DNA from: Isoetes taiwanensis
Lineage: Eukaryota; Streptophyta; Lycopodiopsida; Isoetales; Isoetaceae
Reading direction: 5' to 3'
Assembly (NCBI GenBank): GCA_021234155.1
Contig: JAJEKV010000050.1
Location: 1,718,342-1,782,341 of the forward strand
Length of the DNA stretch: 64,000 nucleotides
Shown here: piece by piece, positions 11,854-23,660 of the stretch
How the letters are laid out: the number at the start of each line of letters is the position of its first letter
How positions within the stretch are numbered: position 1 is the stretch's first letter
Translations under genes and position numbers: made by a program
The notes under the pieces: generated by a model
Seen by the model: only the letters and a program-made list of their open reading frames with translations
Databases searched by the model: none
Told to the model about the DNA's origin: nothing

Positions 11854-12866
11854 TTATTGTGTTTTTTTTTTCAGATCAATAGATGGAGTTGTATTTGGCT
11901 GCAGGATCATTCTATGGAGGCTTTTCATTCAATCTGATGACAGTTCGTTTGTTTGATCTTTTCAAAAGAGAGCTCTTGCATCGATCAAAGAGGTAATGAA
12001 ATGTGATTCCCTGACATTTCTTATTTTCCTATTACAATCAAAAGTGCTAATTTTGATGAGCATTTTTATAGCTTGGAGCAGAGCTTTTTCTGTTAACTGT
12101 CTTCTGTAGCTTATACTTATCCGATAAACTGCCACTTTTTTGCATTTACGTAATCATAATTGTGTCTGACTCTGACTCTATCAGCAGTTAACTGTTTGAA
12201 GTAGCAGTTACATCTGAACTTTTGATGGAACATTCTAGGGTTCAAATCCCTTGGTGTATATTCATTTCTTCTTTAAACTAATCTAAGTTTAGTTGATTAA
12301 AAAACACTGAAGGAATAAAGGAGCTACAATAATTACATCAGAATGGAAGTTGATGGAATGGAAGAGATGGGATGGTTTTAAAAGAATGATGTGATTCATG
12401 TGATCAGTACAGTACATCATGATCCTTTACATCCGTATATCTGTGGCATTAATAGTGACTTTTGAATCTCCATTAGTGGTCTCACTTGATGGATACATGA
12501 TCTATACATATGTAAAAGTGTGCTTTGAGAGTTAATTTGCAATTTAATGTTTGTTTATGATAATTGATAAATAAAGATGCTACAAATTTTTCTAGCATTT
12601 ACAATGACAAGTTTTTGAAAGTTGATATATATGCTATATATTATCACAACATATATAATTCAGTTTCTAATTTTCCATTTTTGTTCCTTTCGATTTTTTC
12701 TGCGCCGCAATCTATTTCTTCCTTTAACTGCCACGTTTTTCTGAGCAGCATCCGCAGCTGCTTTTGGCGCCACGTTCATCGCAGTATTTTCCTGAATCAC
12801 TTTGAAGCTGAAGCCGTTGCCAATCCGACCTCTGCTATGTAAATAGCTTTCTTTAACTACCGGGTT
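11854..12866. other. Intergenic, no gene recognised
   Basis: AT-rich. A possible short exon-like stretch at 11880-11992 ends at a GTAATG donor-like site, but I cannot assign it. GGGTTCAAATCCC at about 12238 looks like a pol III B box without a matching A box. Confidence 0.35.
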
Positions 12867-12945
12867 GGATAGATAGATAGATAGATAGATGGATAGATAG
12901 ATAGATAACGTCCACGGAGACCAAATTGGTCATGGGACCCAAACA
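12867..12945 (-). mobile_element. LINE 3' terminus with (GATA)n tail
   Basis: On the minus strand the sequence reads CCATGACCAATTTGGTCTCC, then GTGGACGTTATC, then a (TATC)n tail at 12867-12907. This matches the 3' end of the LINEs at 33.6 kb and 56.2 kb. Coding sequence upstream of it is not clear. Confidence 0.65.
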
Positions 12946-13212
12946 ACAAAAGAGGCATGGAAGCCCAAAAAGTATAAAGAAAAAGATAATACTAATGTTA
13001 ATGGTAATTTTATGCTACTTAAATTATCTAGACATAGTCAGTCTAAGGATTAGAAGGCCATTGATCTAGAATGATTGCTGTGCCTTCCCTGTACATTGCC
13101 CATTTCTTTTGCAGATGGGCTGTCCTGAATATGCAAAGCTCCTCCTTACGATTACACAATTGAAGAGGAGAGAGGTGGACTGAAAACTAGTTCCTCTGAA
13201 ATGGTTACCATG

Positions 13213-13452
13213 CTAAAGAATATTTAGGCGGTTGAATGCATCATGAAACCGAACCAAAAGATGTCGAGGACGATCTGGTCTTGCTGCTCCCACCCTATTA
13301 GCATAGACAACTCCAGCAACCTTCACATGCATGATGTCAGTGAAGAAATGTAGAGCTTCATCCACAGCCGAATGGGCATCAATTTCTGCCTCTACATTTT
13401 TCCAACATATAATAGGCCTAGGAATAACCGTGCAAACTAGGGACTTGACCAC
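13213..13452 (-). pseudogene. LINE ORF1 RRM-like fragment
   Basis: A frame of 79 residues ends in ANRVGAARPDRPRHLLVRFH and NRLNIL. This has the same pattern as the RRM-like part of the ORF1 protein at 17098-17640 (AFRIGK, RHIIVKF, NKLQVL). I read it as a fragment of a related LINE ORF1. It is truncated and stands alone. Confidence 0.5.
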
Positions 13453-13556
13453 AAATGTTCACAAATTTAGAGTTTATGAGGTCCCCTAACTCTACAAGTT
13501 TGCTATGCAAAGAATAGGTCAACAAAGGGGGCCCTACCATGCTTTATGTGTATTCC

Positions 13557-13557
13557 A

Positions 13558-13654
<97 letters not shown>

Positions 13655-13700
13655 ATAGAATATGATTTTATCCGTCTATATATTGAGAGAGACGGGCGTT

Positions 13701-13773
<73 letters not shown>
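13557..13773. repeat. (GA)n microsatellite, LINE tail
   Basis: Nearly pure GA in two blocks split by a short unique stretch near 13651-13700. On the minus strand it directly follows the 3' end of the LINE at 13774-17070, so it is best read as that element's (TC)n tail. Arg/Glu or Ser/Leu repeat frames over it are artefacts. Confidence 0.9.
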
Positions 13774-13776
<3 letters not shown>

Positions 13777-16700
13777 GAAATGTTTATTAATCACGCCCCC
13801 AGCACCACGTCTATGAGACGCTCAACACGCATAATCAACGTTATAGATCTAATGCATCTTGCACAATAATGCATTAGCCTCTCCTCCCAACTCCTCTCCT
13901 ATAAATTATGACCAAGTTGTTCCCTCGGACTCGGGACATCTCTTATGAATTTCCCTATGCATTTGCCTTCTAAATCAAAAACTCCAACAAGGTTAATGCT
14001 GAAATATTATACCCATGTCGAATTTCAGATCTACTAGGCACCTCAAGAGCACATGTTGTTCATCCTCCACTTCCTGTAAATTACATGCTTTGCAATGCCT
14101 CATTTCATGCGGGATTCCACTCCATCGCCAATTTCTACCCCAAGTCTATGTGGTGAGTCTCATTCTCACGATTAAATGTCTAAGCTTGAGACATACTTTC
14201 TCCGAAGGTACTTAGCCTCTTGGAGCTTTGGATTAATACATCGTATGTAGAAATCCTTAATCTCACGGGACTCTCAGTTTTTTCAAAATGACACGCTCTT
14301 TTACCCATGTTCGAATATCCTTGCGATGCACATATAGATCATGGGTGTTTAACCCCCATTTCCACATCCACTCCTCAACGTCGGCATACCAGCCCTTCAG
14401 TTTTGTCTCCTTCATTGCCAAACGCGGCAAGTTATCATCATCCCCTCCAAATCGTAGGTTACTGAGATACATACATAGCGGTTTCACATAGGCTTACGCG
14501 CCTTAGGGCATCATATCACATTCAACAAGCATCATGTCATAAGGTGTTTGTACCTTTGTGCCTAGCTCCGTTCTAAGGAATTTTTTTTTGACCTTCTCTA
14601 CCCTTTTCCATGTATCTGCCGCCAAGCACGCCCCCAACCTCACACCCGGTATAAGATCTTTATCGAACAAGTACTCTATATAACATCCGTTTCATGTCAA
14701 AATTCCAAATTTCAGCTTTGGAACTTCTGCGTTGCATGCTATATCAGGCTTTGAGACCCGCATTCACTCTATGCTCTACGGCCATATTCCAGCTCGGACT
14801 TTTATCCACTTCCACTCCCAAATACTTATACGAGTTTACCAGCTCAACTGGTGTATCTTCGTAAAAGAATAACAGATGGTCTGTTTTATTTGCCCCAAAG
14901 ACAACCATCTTTGTTTTAGCAAGGTTTACTCGCATTCCCTTACTATCACAAAAATATGCCAGCGCATCCAAGTGCTTCTGCATCCCTGCCACTGAGTGTG
15001 ATAGGATGACTATATCATCCGCATATAGCAAAAGCTTCACCACATATCCATTTACCATTGTACCATTGCCCCCATGTTCCACCAGCCAACTCTCCAGCTC
15101 GTCAATGAATAATCCAAACAAAGTTGGAGATAAAGGACATCCTTGCTTGACCCCAATATTACTGACCACAACACTATCACACTCCTTTACATAAGGTAGT
15201 GACAACTGAACTAGGACTTTTTCATATAGTACCTTAACCGCTTGTCTTAGTTCCATTGGGACTCCAAGTAGCTCCATTCTCTGCCAGAGATTATCCCTAT
15301 TCACCGTGTCAAAGACTTTAGTATAATCTACAAAAAAAGCATATAAAGGCTTTTTCTTGCCAGTAACTGAATCTATCATAGCACGTAAAGTGATCAAATG
15401 ATCTATGGTAGACCGTTTAGGTCTAAATCCCGCTTGGCCCATAGCCCTGACTCCATTTTTTTCAGCCCACATATTAATCTTATTGTTCAACATGGTAGCA
15501 AACAATTTTGCAAAGAAGCTGCAAACCATAATCATCCTATAATTACCTGGATCTTTATCGTCTCCCGCTTTGTATAATGGAATAACTCTGTTAACTTGCC
15601 ACGTGCGAGGAAAACCATCTCTTACAGCCGCATCTAACAATTTTCATAGCATCGCATGAACGGAATCCCTCGCCCATTTGAACATTTCTGCCACTAAACC
15701 CTGTGCGTCTGCTGCTTTCCCATTTGCTAGTTTACTTAAATCTTCTTCAAGATCTTCCGAGGTGAACTTGCATGCATCTGCAATGGGATATGCGATCTCT
15801 TCCACATCAGGAATACCAGGCATATGATATAGCTTGCGTACTTGTCCTAACAATGCATCAATGTCCAAGACAACTTCTTGTTTTACATTAGGTTTCAACC
15901 TGTTACAAAATTGCTTAGGTCTAACCAATAACTGATGTACTGCTTCCTTCTTGATTTGGTCAACTTCACATACTCTTTCTTTAATTTTTGCCTTTCTATA
16001 CCTTATTCGCTTTCCTAAGCTCTGCTCTCTTTGCCTTGCAGTCCCTATCAAACCATGCATTGCAAGGGATGCCTTTCAATTTTCTTTGCGATATAAAGCA
16101 TTTAGCTGCAATCTCTAAAACCATTTGGGCAAGGGTCTCACTAATGGCACCTGCATCTTCTGGCCACTCTATTTCCAATGTCTTTTGTTCACACAATTTC
16201 CCATATTCATCCGCTTTATTATAATGCATATAAATCCTATGTCCATATGGTACATGATCACTTACTTTTTGATGCACATTTCTAACCTGCAGCTCAACTA
16301 ATAAAGGTGCGTGATCCATTATCTGAGGCATTGCTTCCCCTATATGAAAATCCAACATCTGCTTTGCAAGACATGACTTAGCCAAAACCAAGTCTACAAC
16401 ACTAGCATCCTTGCATGTTAGTTTACCAGAGTGCGGAAATTTGCTTATACCATTATATATAAGCAAGTCCAAGCCACTACACATGTTAAGCACATGATTA
16501 CCTTGTGGCGTGGGCCTCACGATGCCACCCATATTCTTTTACCTCCAATTCGTCTAGCATTTCCAACCACAATGGATCCCCTTCCGAGCTCACAATTGCT
16601 GCTTGTTTATTGGCAACTCTCCCATTAAAATCTCCTATCAGCATAACATCTCCTTCTTGCAGAAGTGCCATCGCATCTTGCTCTAGCTGGAAAAAAGGAT

Positions 16701-17070
16701 CGTCCCTGTCCAAACTCCCAGTGTTATATACTGGTGAACCACGTGGGGGAAAGTAACAACCTGCAATGAATATTTTTCCAAGCTGCCCAGAAATTTCAAT
16801 CCAAATCTGTTGCATAGAACCACGCTGTGGTACTAGCTTTACCATATGTCTGACATTTTTTCTAATATAACACGCAATTCCTCCATGCCCTTTTAACCTC
16901 CATGATTTTTTATACCATACTGAATGAAGCAAAATAAAATCATTTATTTCTGGTAAACCTTTCTCTTCATGTTCATAAGTTTCTAGAAAAAAAATAACAT
17001 CAACATCCTCAAGCATAAAGCTAATTACATCTATTTTAAACTGACTAATGGAGTTAATATTCCAGCACAT
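13774..17070 (-). pseudogene. LINE ORF2: endonuclease and reverse transcriptase, lightly broken
   Basis: A near full-length L1-type ORF2 in a few frames. 17070-16498 holds the apurinic-like endonuclease N-terminal part (MCWNINS, GGIACYIRK, LIGDFNGR). 16532-15996 continues it (VDLVLAKS, MDHAPLL). 16060-15644 is the linker. 15640-14744 is the reverse transcriptase, with FFVDYTKVFDTV (motif A), VKQGCPLSPTLFG and YADDIVILS (catalytic DD). Further C-terminal parts at 14487-13990 are more broken and include a CxxC...HxxxxxxC zinc-finger-like segment (CKACNLQEVEDEQHVLLRC). About three frameshifts or stops interrupt an otherwise well-kept protein, so insertion was fairly recent. Function in life: nicks target DNA and copies its own RNA. 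The 3' end runs GTCTCATAG ... CGTGATTAATAAACATT and then (TC)n. Confidence 0.85.
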
Positions 17071-17097
17071 GACCCGGATCCTGGTGGTCTCGACTAC

Positions 17098-17640
17098 CTA
17101 TGCCTCAGCAGTATCTACCATTATCTTACCTCGTCGCCAGCGCACCCTTTGCCCATTCTCTTTTGCTTCTTTCATTATTTGTATCTGCATTTTATGCTCT
17201 TCCAACTGCGCTTTAGTTAGATCCTCATTGATGAACACTGAAGTACCTTTCAAGCTTGCACGTTTCCTAAGCACTTGCAATTTGTTTTCCCGGTTACTAA
17301 ATTTCACAATAATATGCCTGCCATTGTTATTCTCTTTTCCAATGCGAAAGGCTTCCATGATTCCTGCATTCTCAATCTGCAATTTCTCTTCAAGGAAATT
17401 TTCAACCACTTGCTTAGTATTCTCTTTAGCAACCTCCGGCATGCCAAGTATACGAATATTCAGTGCCCTTGCCTTCTTTTCTTGTTCTTCCCTGTAGGCT
17501 TCAAACTGATTTTTAATTTCCAATACATCATATGCTTTCTTTTCTTGTTCTTCCCTGTAAGCTTCAAACTGATCTTTAATTTCAGAGATATCATGCGGCC
17601 TGCTTGCATCTTCTGGAGCTTTATTGCTCATATGTAGCAT
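17098..17640 (-). CDS. LINE ORF1 RNA-binding protein, L1-type
   Basis: A 180-residue open frame just upstream of ORF2 on the same strand, separated by about 27 bases. The N-terminal third is charged and helix-prone and holds an internal duplication: QFEAYREEQEKKA occurs twice, about 23 residues apart, as expected of a coiled coil. The rest fits the L1 ORF1p layout. It has an RRM-like region (ALNIRILGMPEV, AFRIGKENNNGRHIIVKFSN, then NKLQVLRKRASL) and a C-terminal domain (FINEDLTKAQLEEH, GQRVRWRRGKIMVD). Such proteins coat LINE RNA as trimers. The first ATG may not be the true start; a longer ORF1 could begin further upstream (see 18965-19779). Confidence 0.7.
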   Translation of the reverse strand: MLHMSNKAPEDASRPHDISEIKDQFEAYREEQEKKAYDVLEIKNQFEAYREEQEKKARALNIRILGMPEVAKENTKQVVENFLEEKLQIENAGIMEAFRIGKENNNGRHIIVKFSNRENKLQVLRKRASLKGTSVFINEDLTKAQLEEHKMQIQIMKEAKENGQRVRWRRGKIMVDTAEA

Positions 17641-18960
17641 AATAACAGGGGGTTTTCTTTGTGTTTTTGTACGCTTTTCACTAAGGTTTTCCTATGATTT
17701 CGTGATGTATTCAAATGGATGTACTAATGCGTACATCTAGAGTGCACCATTTCTGAGCCATTGATTTTAGCCTTTTTTTTTTCAATGGTCAACAACCAAT
17801 GGCTCACAACAAAAGCCCTTTTTTTTGTGCGTGTGGTGGGTAATGGTCAACAACCAATGGCTCACAACAAAAGCCCTATTTTTGTGTGTGTGGTGCATAA
17901 TGGGCACATGAAGGGCTTGAAGGGCGCATGAAAGGCTTGAAGGGCGCATGTAGTGCAGTTTCCCCGCCGGCAACACATTTCTTATCATAACTTTTGATCC
18001 AGAGCTCTGTTTCAGATGATTTTTATTGCTTTGAAAAGATCTCTCCGAGATCTTTTTGATAGTGTATGATATGGATATGTTTGGTTAAATTATCTATGCT
18101 AAAACAGCAATTTTTCGGCCGGCTTTGGTAGGCTTTCACATCCTACCAGCTGATTAATACAGGATTGCGCTATTGGATATTGTTTTATGGCTCTTTCCAA
18201 ATGAAGCTTGCAAAAAATTACCATGCATTTTTAGATTTTGAGGCAGTTATTAAGCAAATTCCAAGGCTTCTAGATCCTTGTGCTAACAAGCAGAAAAGTT
18301 TCCCACTTTGGTTTCTCACCACAAGAATCCATGGAGGCCAAAGGCTGCTGTTAAATTCCAGTTGAAAAATGTTTGTGTATGGGTGTTGCAAACTTTATGA
18401 CTTTCAGAATAATGGTATCAATCTGCTCTATCTTTATGGTAAGTTTTACTTATGTTCGATTTGTTTTATTGTGATGAAATTCAAAAGCTACAGGTGATGA
18501 AAGCCTCAAATGAATTCTAGTTTTTTTTTTTCTGGTTTGAATTCTAAAATTTTTGTCACACTGGGGGGGGAGGGATGACGTCCCTAAGGCCCCAAAGGGG
18601 CCAAAATTTTTTTTTTGCAACACAAACCATTAACATCCAACATATAAAAATTAAATCCCCCAACACATAACAACCAACACATAACAACCATTGACATTAA
18701 CAACCAACACATAACTACCATAAACATTAATTAACACAACCATTGGGTCCAACACATTTAAATTAAAATCCCCCTTAAACCCCCTTTGGTTTGGGTGCAT
18801 ATTCACACGGGGGTGACGTAGGGCAGCGAGAGCCCTCGTAATTGTATTTTGCACGTACAAAATCAACACCATATAGTATTCCGCTTGAAATCTTATAGTA
18901 TTTTGTGAATCTTGTTATACAGTATAGCAAATTTTGTACTTGCATACCCCACAAACAAGG
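17641..18960. other. Region between LINE parts with short tandem repeats
   Basis: A unit of about 60 bp containing AACAACCAATGGCTCACAAC occurs twice (17789 and 17850). 18655-18740 is a degenerate ACACATAACAACC-type minisatellite. No gene recognised. It may be LINE 5' sequence or a later insertion. Confidence 0.45.
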
Positions 18961-18964
18961 AACT

Positions 18965-19779
18965 TTATGTACGGTGTAGATTAAGGAATAAGGGGTGCAT
19001 CAGTGCTTTGAATTGCTCAAGCTCATTAAGCACGTGTGTTTGACATCTATTTATTTCAGATTGTACATGAGCAAGAAGAAAGTTTTTCAAATCATTCATC
19101 ATGCCTTGAACCGCTTGCTCCATGGAAATCTTCACTATGCGCACAGAACCGTCCACTGCTTCTCTCATATGCTCAATAGCTGCAAACAAGTCTGCTTTAG
19201 TCACTGTATTCACCACTTCTGGTTGGTTTTTTAACAGACCGCTCAGATTAAACTGAGCAGATCCTAAAGAGGATGCCATGGCAATGTAAGAACCAGGGCT
19301 ACCACAGAGTTCAGAATTTCCACCAGCTGCAGTCTCGGTCTGTCTACCTGCAATAGAGCATGACAGACCTGCAATAGAGCATGTTGCCTTTTTATTTTTA
19401 TTAGCTGCTGCAATGAGCCCACCTGCTTTGGCCTCACGATCCATTTCTTCACCTGTGACACAAGCTTTTAACATTTCCGGCTGTTTGGGTTTAGCCAATC
19501 CGGCATCCAACGTTCTGCTTGGCGTCTTCATCTTCGACTCCACAGCCAGGACCCAAATTACACCTCTCGATTCCGGCCTGCCCCGACCCATGTTTTCCAA
19601 ATGAGACCAGCCTTGGACCCATGCTTTTCATCTGATTCTGACCCTGCAGACCCAAGTTTTCCAGATTTTTTTATCATTCCTTCCTTCCTTGGGGCTGACA
19701 TCTGATTTGGACGCAGCTACAATAGCAGAACCACTCCTGGGACCACCAGACTTCTCCACATCTTTTTTAGGTTTCGCCA
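18965..19779 (-). pseudogene. LINE ORF1-like N-terminal region
   Basis: A frame starts MAKPKKDVEKSGG at 19779, just after a (CT)n(CA)n leader, and shifts near 19630. It continues as a 211-residue frame to 18965 with a helix-rich end (FAAIEHMREAVDG, MEQAVQGMMNDLKNFLLAHV, LNELEQFKALM). The helical pattern, strand and position upstream of the ORF1/ORF2 at 17.6-13.8 kb suggest a LINE ORF1 N-terminus. The link is inference because about 1.3 kb of unexplained sequence intervenes. Confidence 0.4.
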
Positions 19780-19799
19780 TCACAAGCGCTTGTTTTGAA

Positions 19800-19807
<8 letters not shown>

Positions 19808-19879
<72 letters not shown>

Positions 19880-19921
19880 CACATCTTTTTAGGTTTCACC
19901 ATCCAAAAGTTTTGTTTTGAA

Positions 19922-19968
<47 letters not shown>
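19808..19968. repeat. Twin (GT)(GA)n microsatellites with duplicated flank
   Basis: Two GA arrays (about 19812-19877 and 19933-19968) are each preceded by nearly the same segment: AGGTTTCGCCATCACAAG or AGGTTTCACCATCCAAAAG, then TTGTTTTGAATGTGTGTG. The duplicated segment covers the ATG of the frame at 19779, so the putative ORF1 start exists twice. Confidence 0.75.
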
Positions 19969-19970
<2 letters not shown>

Positions 19971-20152
19971 TGTTTTTCGTCAGTAGCACAAGCCAAAGAT
20001 CCCTTAGGACATCAATGACGCTCCCTCTTCAAGGAGCACCACCCCCTACAAGGATACCAGGGGCCAAAGCTCCTAGGATGCCAGGATCCTAGTGAGGTTC
20101 GAACACGAGACCTCAATGTGCTAGACGAGTGGACTAACCACACGACCACGAC
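19969..20152 (-). mobile_element. tRNA-derived SINE-like element
   Basis: Read on the minus strand, an A-box-like TGGTCGTGTGG (one mismatch to the consensus) is followed about 40 bases on by GTTCGAACC, a perfect pol III B box, within a tRNA-like head at 20085-20150. The body runs to about 19969 and ends GACGAAAAACACAT, then (CT)n. The anticodon region does not fold as a working tRNA. Confidence 0.6.

Positions 20153-20155
<3 letters not shown>

Positions 20156-20227
<72 letters not shown>
20156..20227. repeat. (GA)n microsatellite, LINE tail
   Basis: About 36 GA units. On the minus strand it follows GGCCTCCCATAGATGTAATA of the LINE at 20228-23085, so it is that element's (TC)n tail. Confidence 0.9.
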
Positions 20228-20230
<3 letters not shown>

Positions 20231-23085
20231 ATTACATCTATGGGAGGCCTCAAAGGCCTATTAGACGACAATTTTAAATGTCATTGTAAAACAATAGATG
20301 AGTTTCCGAGTCCTCATCTAGCTCATCATTCTCACTCAAACTGTCATTATCATCAACTTTATGAATATGCATACAAACTTCTCTATACTGTAAAATCTCA
20401 ATCAAATACTTCCCTAATATATCCCCATTTAGGGTGAAAAAGGTTGGCAGATCTTCATAGTATATACCATACTTATCAAGTAATACATTGCATGCCGTAC
20501 ATTGAAGCAATACATGGTCCTCATTCTCTACTTTATCTTCCCCACATATTTTACAGTATTTTTGATCTCTAGGAATAATATGTCCCCATCTACCCACTTT
20601 CACACCTAAATGATATGAACTAAGCCGAATCTTGCAAATAGCATGTCTTTTTTGGATAGAAATATTTTCCTACAGGTGCCCTACCATTTCCAACATGGGG
20701 TTAATATTCTGCTTATATGAAATCATTTTGGTCTTGGGCTGCGACCACATCTTCTTATCTACCTTCCTGGATATCCATTGTCTTAAATCAAGATTTTACT
20801 AAGACCACTTCATCCCATTGTATATCCCATTTATTGAGCCACTTCTTGACATCTTGAAACAAACCGTTCTCCTTGCTGGCTAACAAAGTCATGCGTCTAA
20901 TTCTAGTGTCATCAATGACCTTCTTAAAATATATAATGCATCTAAGGATCGCTTCCCCTTCCAAAGGCATGAGATCACATTCTGCTAATATCATAGAGTA
21001 AGGTGTTTGGGCTTTAACTCCTAATTCCAGTCTCAAAATGTTTTTTAAGATCTGCTCAATATCATCCCATAAGCATTGTGGCAAACTTGGTCCTCAAATT
21101 TCACATCCATATAAGACTATGCTATGCACAAGTGACTAAAAGAGTCTCACCTTAAGATTCCATGACCAAGGATGTGTTCTCCTACACATGCTCTGCAATG
21201 CATATAAAGCCCTTTGTCCACCATCAATTCGTTGTGTGATGCATGGCATTCCATCTATGATTCCTGCTAAATACAAGGCCCAAGTATTTGTATGAATCAC
21301 ACATACTTACCATACTTCCCTTATATCTGAAGATGGGTTCTTGTTTAAGCGCTCCTACAGTCATAATGGTCGTTTTTTCGAGGTTCACTTGCATACCTGT
21401 TTGATCACAAAAATCAGCCAACCCTTCCAAGTGTGTTTGCATATGATCCTTAGAGCGTGCAAAAATGGACTTCATCATCTACGTACATTAGCAACAAGAT
21501 CACATATCCATGTATTTCCATTCCCCTTGGACAATTCTTAAGCAACCAATCCTCTAAACCATCAATAAAATGTTCAAACAATGTGGGGGATAGCGAACAT
21601 CCCTGTTTGACCCCAAGATTACTTTGAATATGGTCCTGGATATCCAATGAAAATGGTAAAGATAATTGCACAAGCACTTTTTCACACAGAACTCGGATGC
21701 GTCTCTAAGCTCCTTTGGCACCTTCAACTTATCCAACCTTTCCCACAATTGGTCACGTGGCACCTTATCAAATGCTTTTTTAAAGTCTACAAATGCCATG
21801 TAAACTGGTTTTTAGTACCTTTAACCATGTCAAATATAGTTTTTAACACTAAGAGATGATCTAAAGTAGCCCTTCCTACTCTAAAACCTGCTTGTGACTC
21901 TGCACGCTTTTGATTGTGCTCTGCCCAAATACTTATCTTTTTTTTCTAAGATAGTGGCAAAAGGATTAGAAAATAGACTACTTACCATAATGGTTCGATA
22001 ATTGTTTTCATCATGCCTCGCCCCACCTTTATATATGGGAACCACCTTGTTCCGACACTAATCAAGTGGAAACCCCTATCTCATGTCCATTGTAAATATT
22101 TTTGCAACTAAAGGATGGATACAAGTACCTGCCCATTTTAAATGCTCCGTGCTTAATCCAAAAACATCATGTGCTTTACCATTAGCCAAATAAGCTATGC
22201 TCTCTGCCACCTCCTATTCTGTAATGACCAGTTTTGACCGTATACTCCCTCCCTCAGTGGGAATGTCTGCACTATGATATAGATTAATAACATATCTTCA
22301 AATATTATGTGCTGAAAGAGGGATATCAGCCTGTTTACTCTTTCTTAGAGCATTCCAAAAAAGCTTCAGCTCATCTAAGTATCGCAGGCATAAGAGTTAT
22401 TGCCAATCTTTAATGAATTGTCGCTTCTTAAACCGCACAATGCACTTATATTGATGCTTAAATGAGTCTTTATCATTCAGACCACTTTTCTTCCATGTGA
22501 ATTTTGCCTCACGACATTCGTGGTCAAACCAAGATTTGCATGGTAATCCCTTCCTGACTCTGTGAGATGTGAAAGTCTCTTGTGCTGCCTCTTCCAATAC
22601 CATGTGCAATTGCTTACTTATAGTGGCCAAATCCCCATCCCAATGCAAGCAAGATACTTTGAATTCAACACAGGCTTGATAGTTGGCATGTAACAATGGC
22701 CTTAACACATAAGGCTTCTGCGCAATGGGGGAAACAACCCCAGGATGGCTGATTTGTAGAATAAAAGATAATCGGTTGTGATCCGATTCAAGCTCTTCAT
22801 CACTGACTACAAAATCTAAAATCCCTTCCAGAGTCTCCTCTGCCATTGCCAGATAGTCCACTGTGCTTCTAGCTCTGCATGTATTCTTTAAAGTTTCTGG
22901 GAACCTACTTAATCCATTACAGATCATGAGGTTTGTGCTGCTGCACAGGCTGAGAAATTGCCTACCAGATTTAGTCACTACCGGATCCTTAGAATCCCTC
23001 TTCCTGCCATATAATTTCAGCCCATCATCGCTCATAGATTCTAACCACAATGGATCTTTATTTCCTGTGTAAGAAATAGCTTGTA
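20228..23085 (-). pseudogene. Broken LINE ORF2 (endonuclease to zinc-finger end)
   Basis: Minus-strand pieces in order: endonuclease C-terminal half at 23050-22397 (TVDYLAMAEETLEG, SDHNRLSF); reverse transcriptase motif A at 21799-21554 (FVDFKKAFDKVPRD); GVKQGCSLSPTLF and YVDD (a YADD variant) at 21677-21450; thumb and C-terminal part to 20788; and at 20603-20274 CKICGEDKVENEDHVLLQC, the zinc-finger-like C-terminus. Many stops and frameshifts make it older than the LINE at 13.8-17.1 kb. Only the 3' part of the endonuclease remains, so it is 5' truncated. Confidence 0.8.
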
Positions 23086-23106
23086 GACACCCAGCCCTTC
23101 CATAGA

Positions 23107-23335
23107 AAGAGATAGATAGATAGATAGTAGTTTTAACGTCACGCCACTAGGCAGCATCCAACTGGACATGTGACCACACACCACACTACATTGCTCGGTT
23201 GGGCCACTTACAACCACCTTACATTCGTCTGTTGGGATTTGACCCCCCTTGATGCAGAAAAGCGATTGGGCGGTCTCGAACTCGAGACCACATTGCTAAA
23301 GAACTACTGTGTTACCACTAGACCAAACGCCCAAA
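23107..23335 (-). mobile_element. tRNA-derived SINE with intact pol III boxes
   Basis: On the minus strand the head reads TGGTCTAGTGG (full match to the A-box consensus TRGYNNARNNG). About 30 bases later comes GAGTTCGAGACC, containing the B box GTTCGAGAC (full match to GWTCRANNC). The body continues about 170 bases and ends CAGTTGG ... GACGTTAAAACTAC, followed by a (TATC)n tail at 23107-23127. The 3' end resembles that of LINEs in this window. No TSD was resolved. Confidence 0.7.
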
Positions 23336-23337
23336 GA

Positions 23338-23660
23338 AAGAGAGAGGGAGGGAGGGAGAGAGAGAGAGAGGGGGAGAGAGAGCGTAGAACACCTTAGTAA
23401 AAGCTAAACTCAACGAAGCTAAATCTTAACCAACTTACTGTAGGATAGTGTTACATATTTTAGAGTAATAATACAAAGCATTCAGACAAACAGAATAATC
23501 TACTCCCTTGAAGGAAAACTCTGTTGTCCAAATACATCAAAGGTCAAGGCCTTTGCTGTTACTAATAATATAAAACATTCAGACAAACAGAATAATCTAC
23601 TCCCTTGAAGGGGGGAGGGAGGAGGGAGGGAGGGAGGGGGGGAGGGAGGGAGGGAGGGTT
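23338..23660. repeat. Purine tracts and a 48-bp direct repeat
   Basis: GA/GGGA-rich tracts at 23338-23380 and 23609-23658 bracket two copies of a ~48-bp unit containing CAGACAAACAGAATAATC (23468 and 23567). The second unit runs straight into the (GGGA)n tract. Confidence 0.7.

Noticed and set aside
13505-13816. Arg/Glu- and Ser/Leu-repeat frames of up to 103 residues on both strands
   Set aside because: They are translations of the (GA)n microsatellite; the same holds at 19.6-20.0 kb.
20085-20150. A tRNA gene
   Set aside because: Pol III boxes are present but no cloverleaf or plausible anticodon arm can be formed; it is the head of a SINE-like element.
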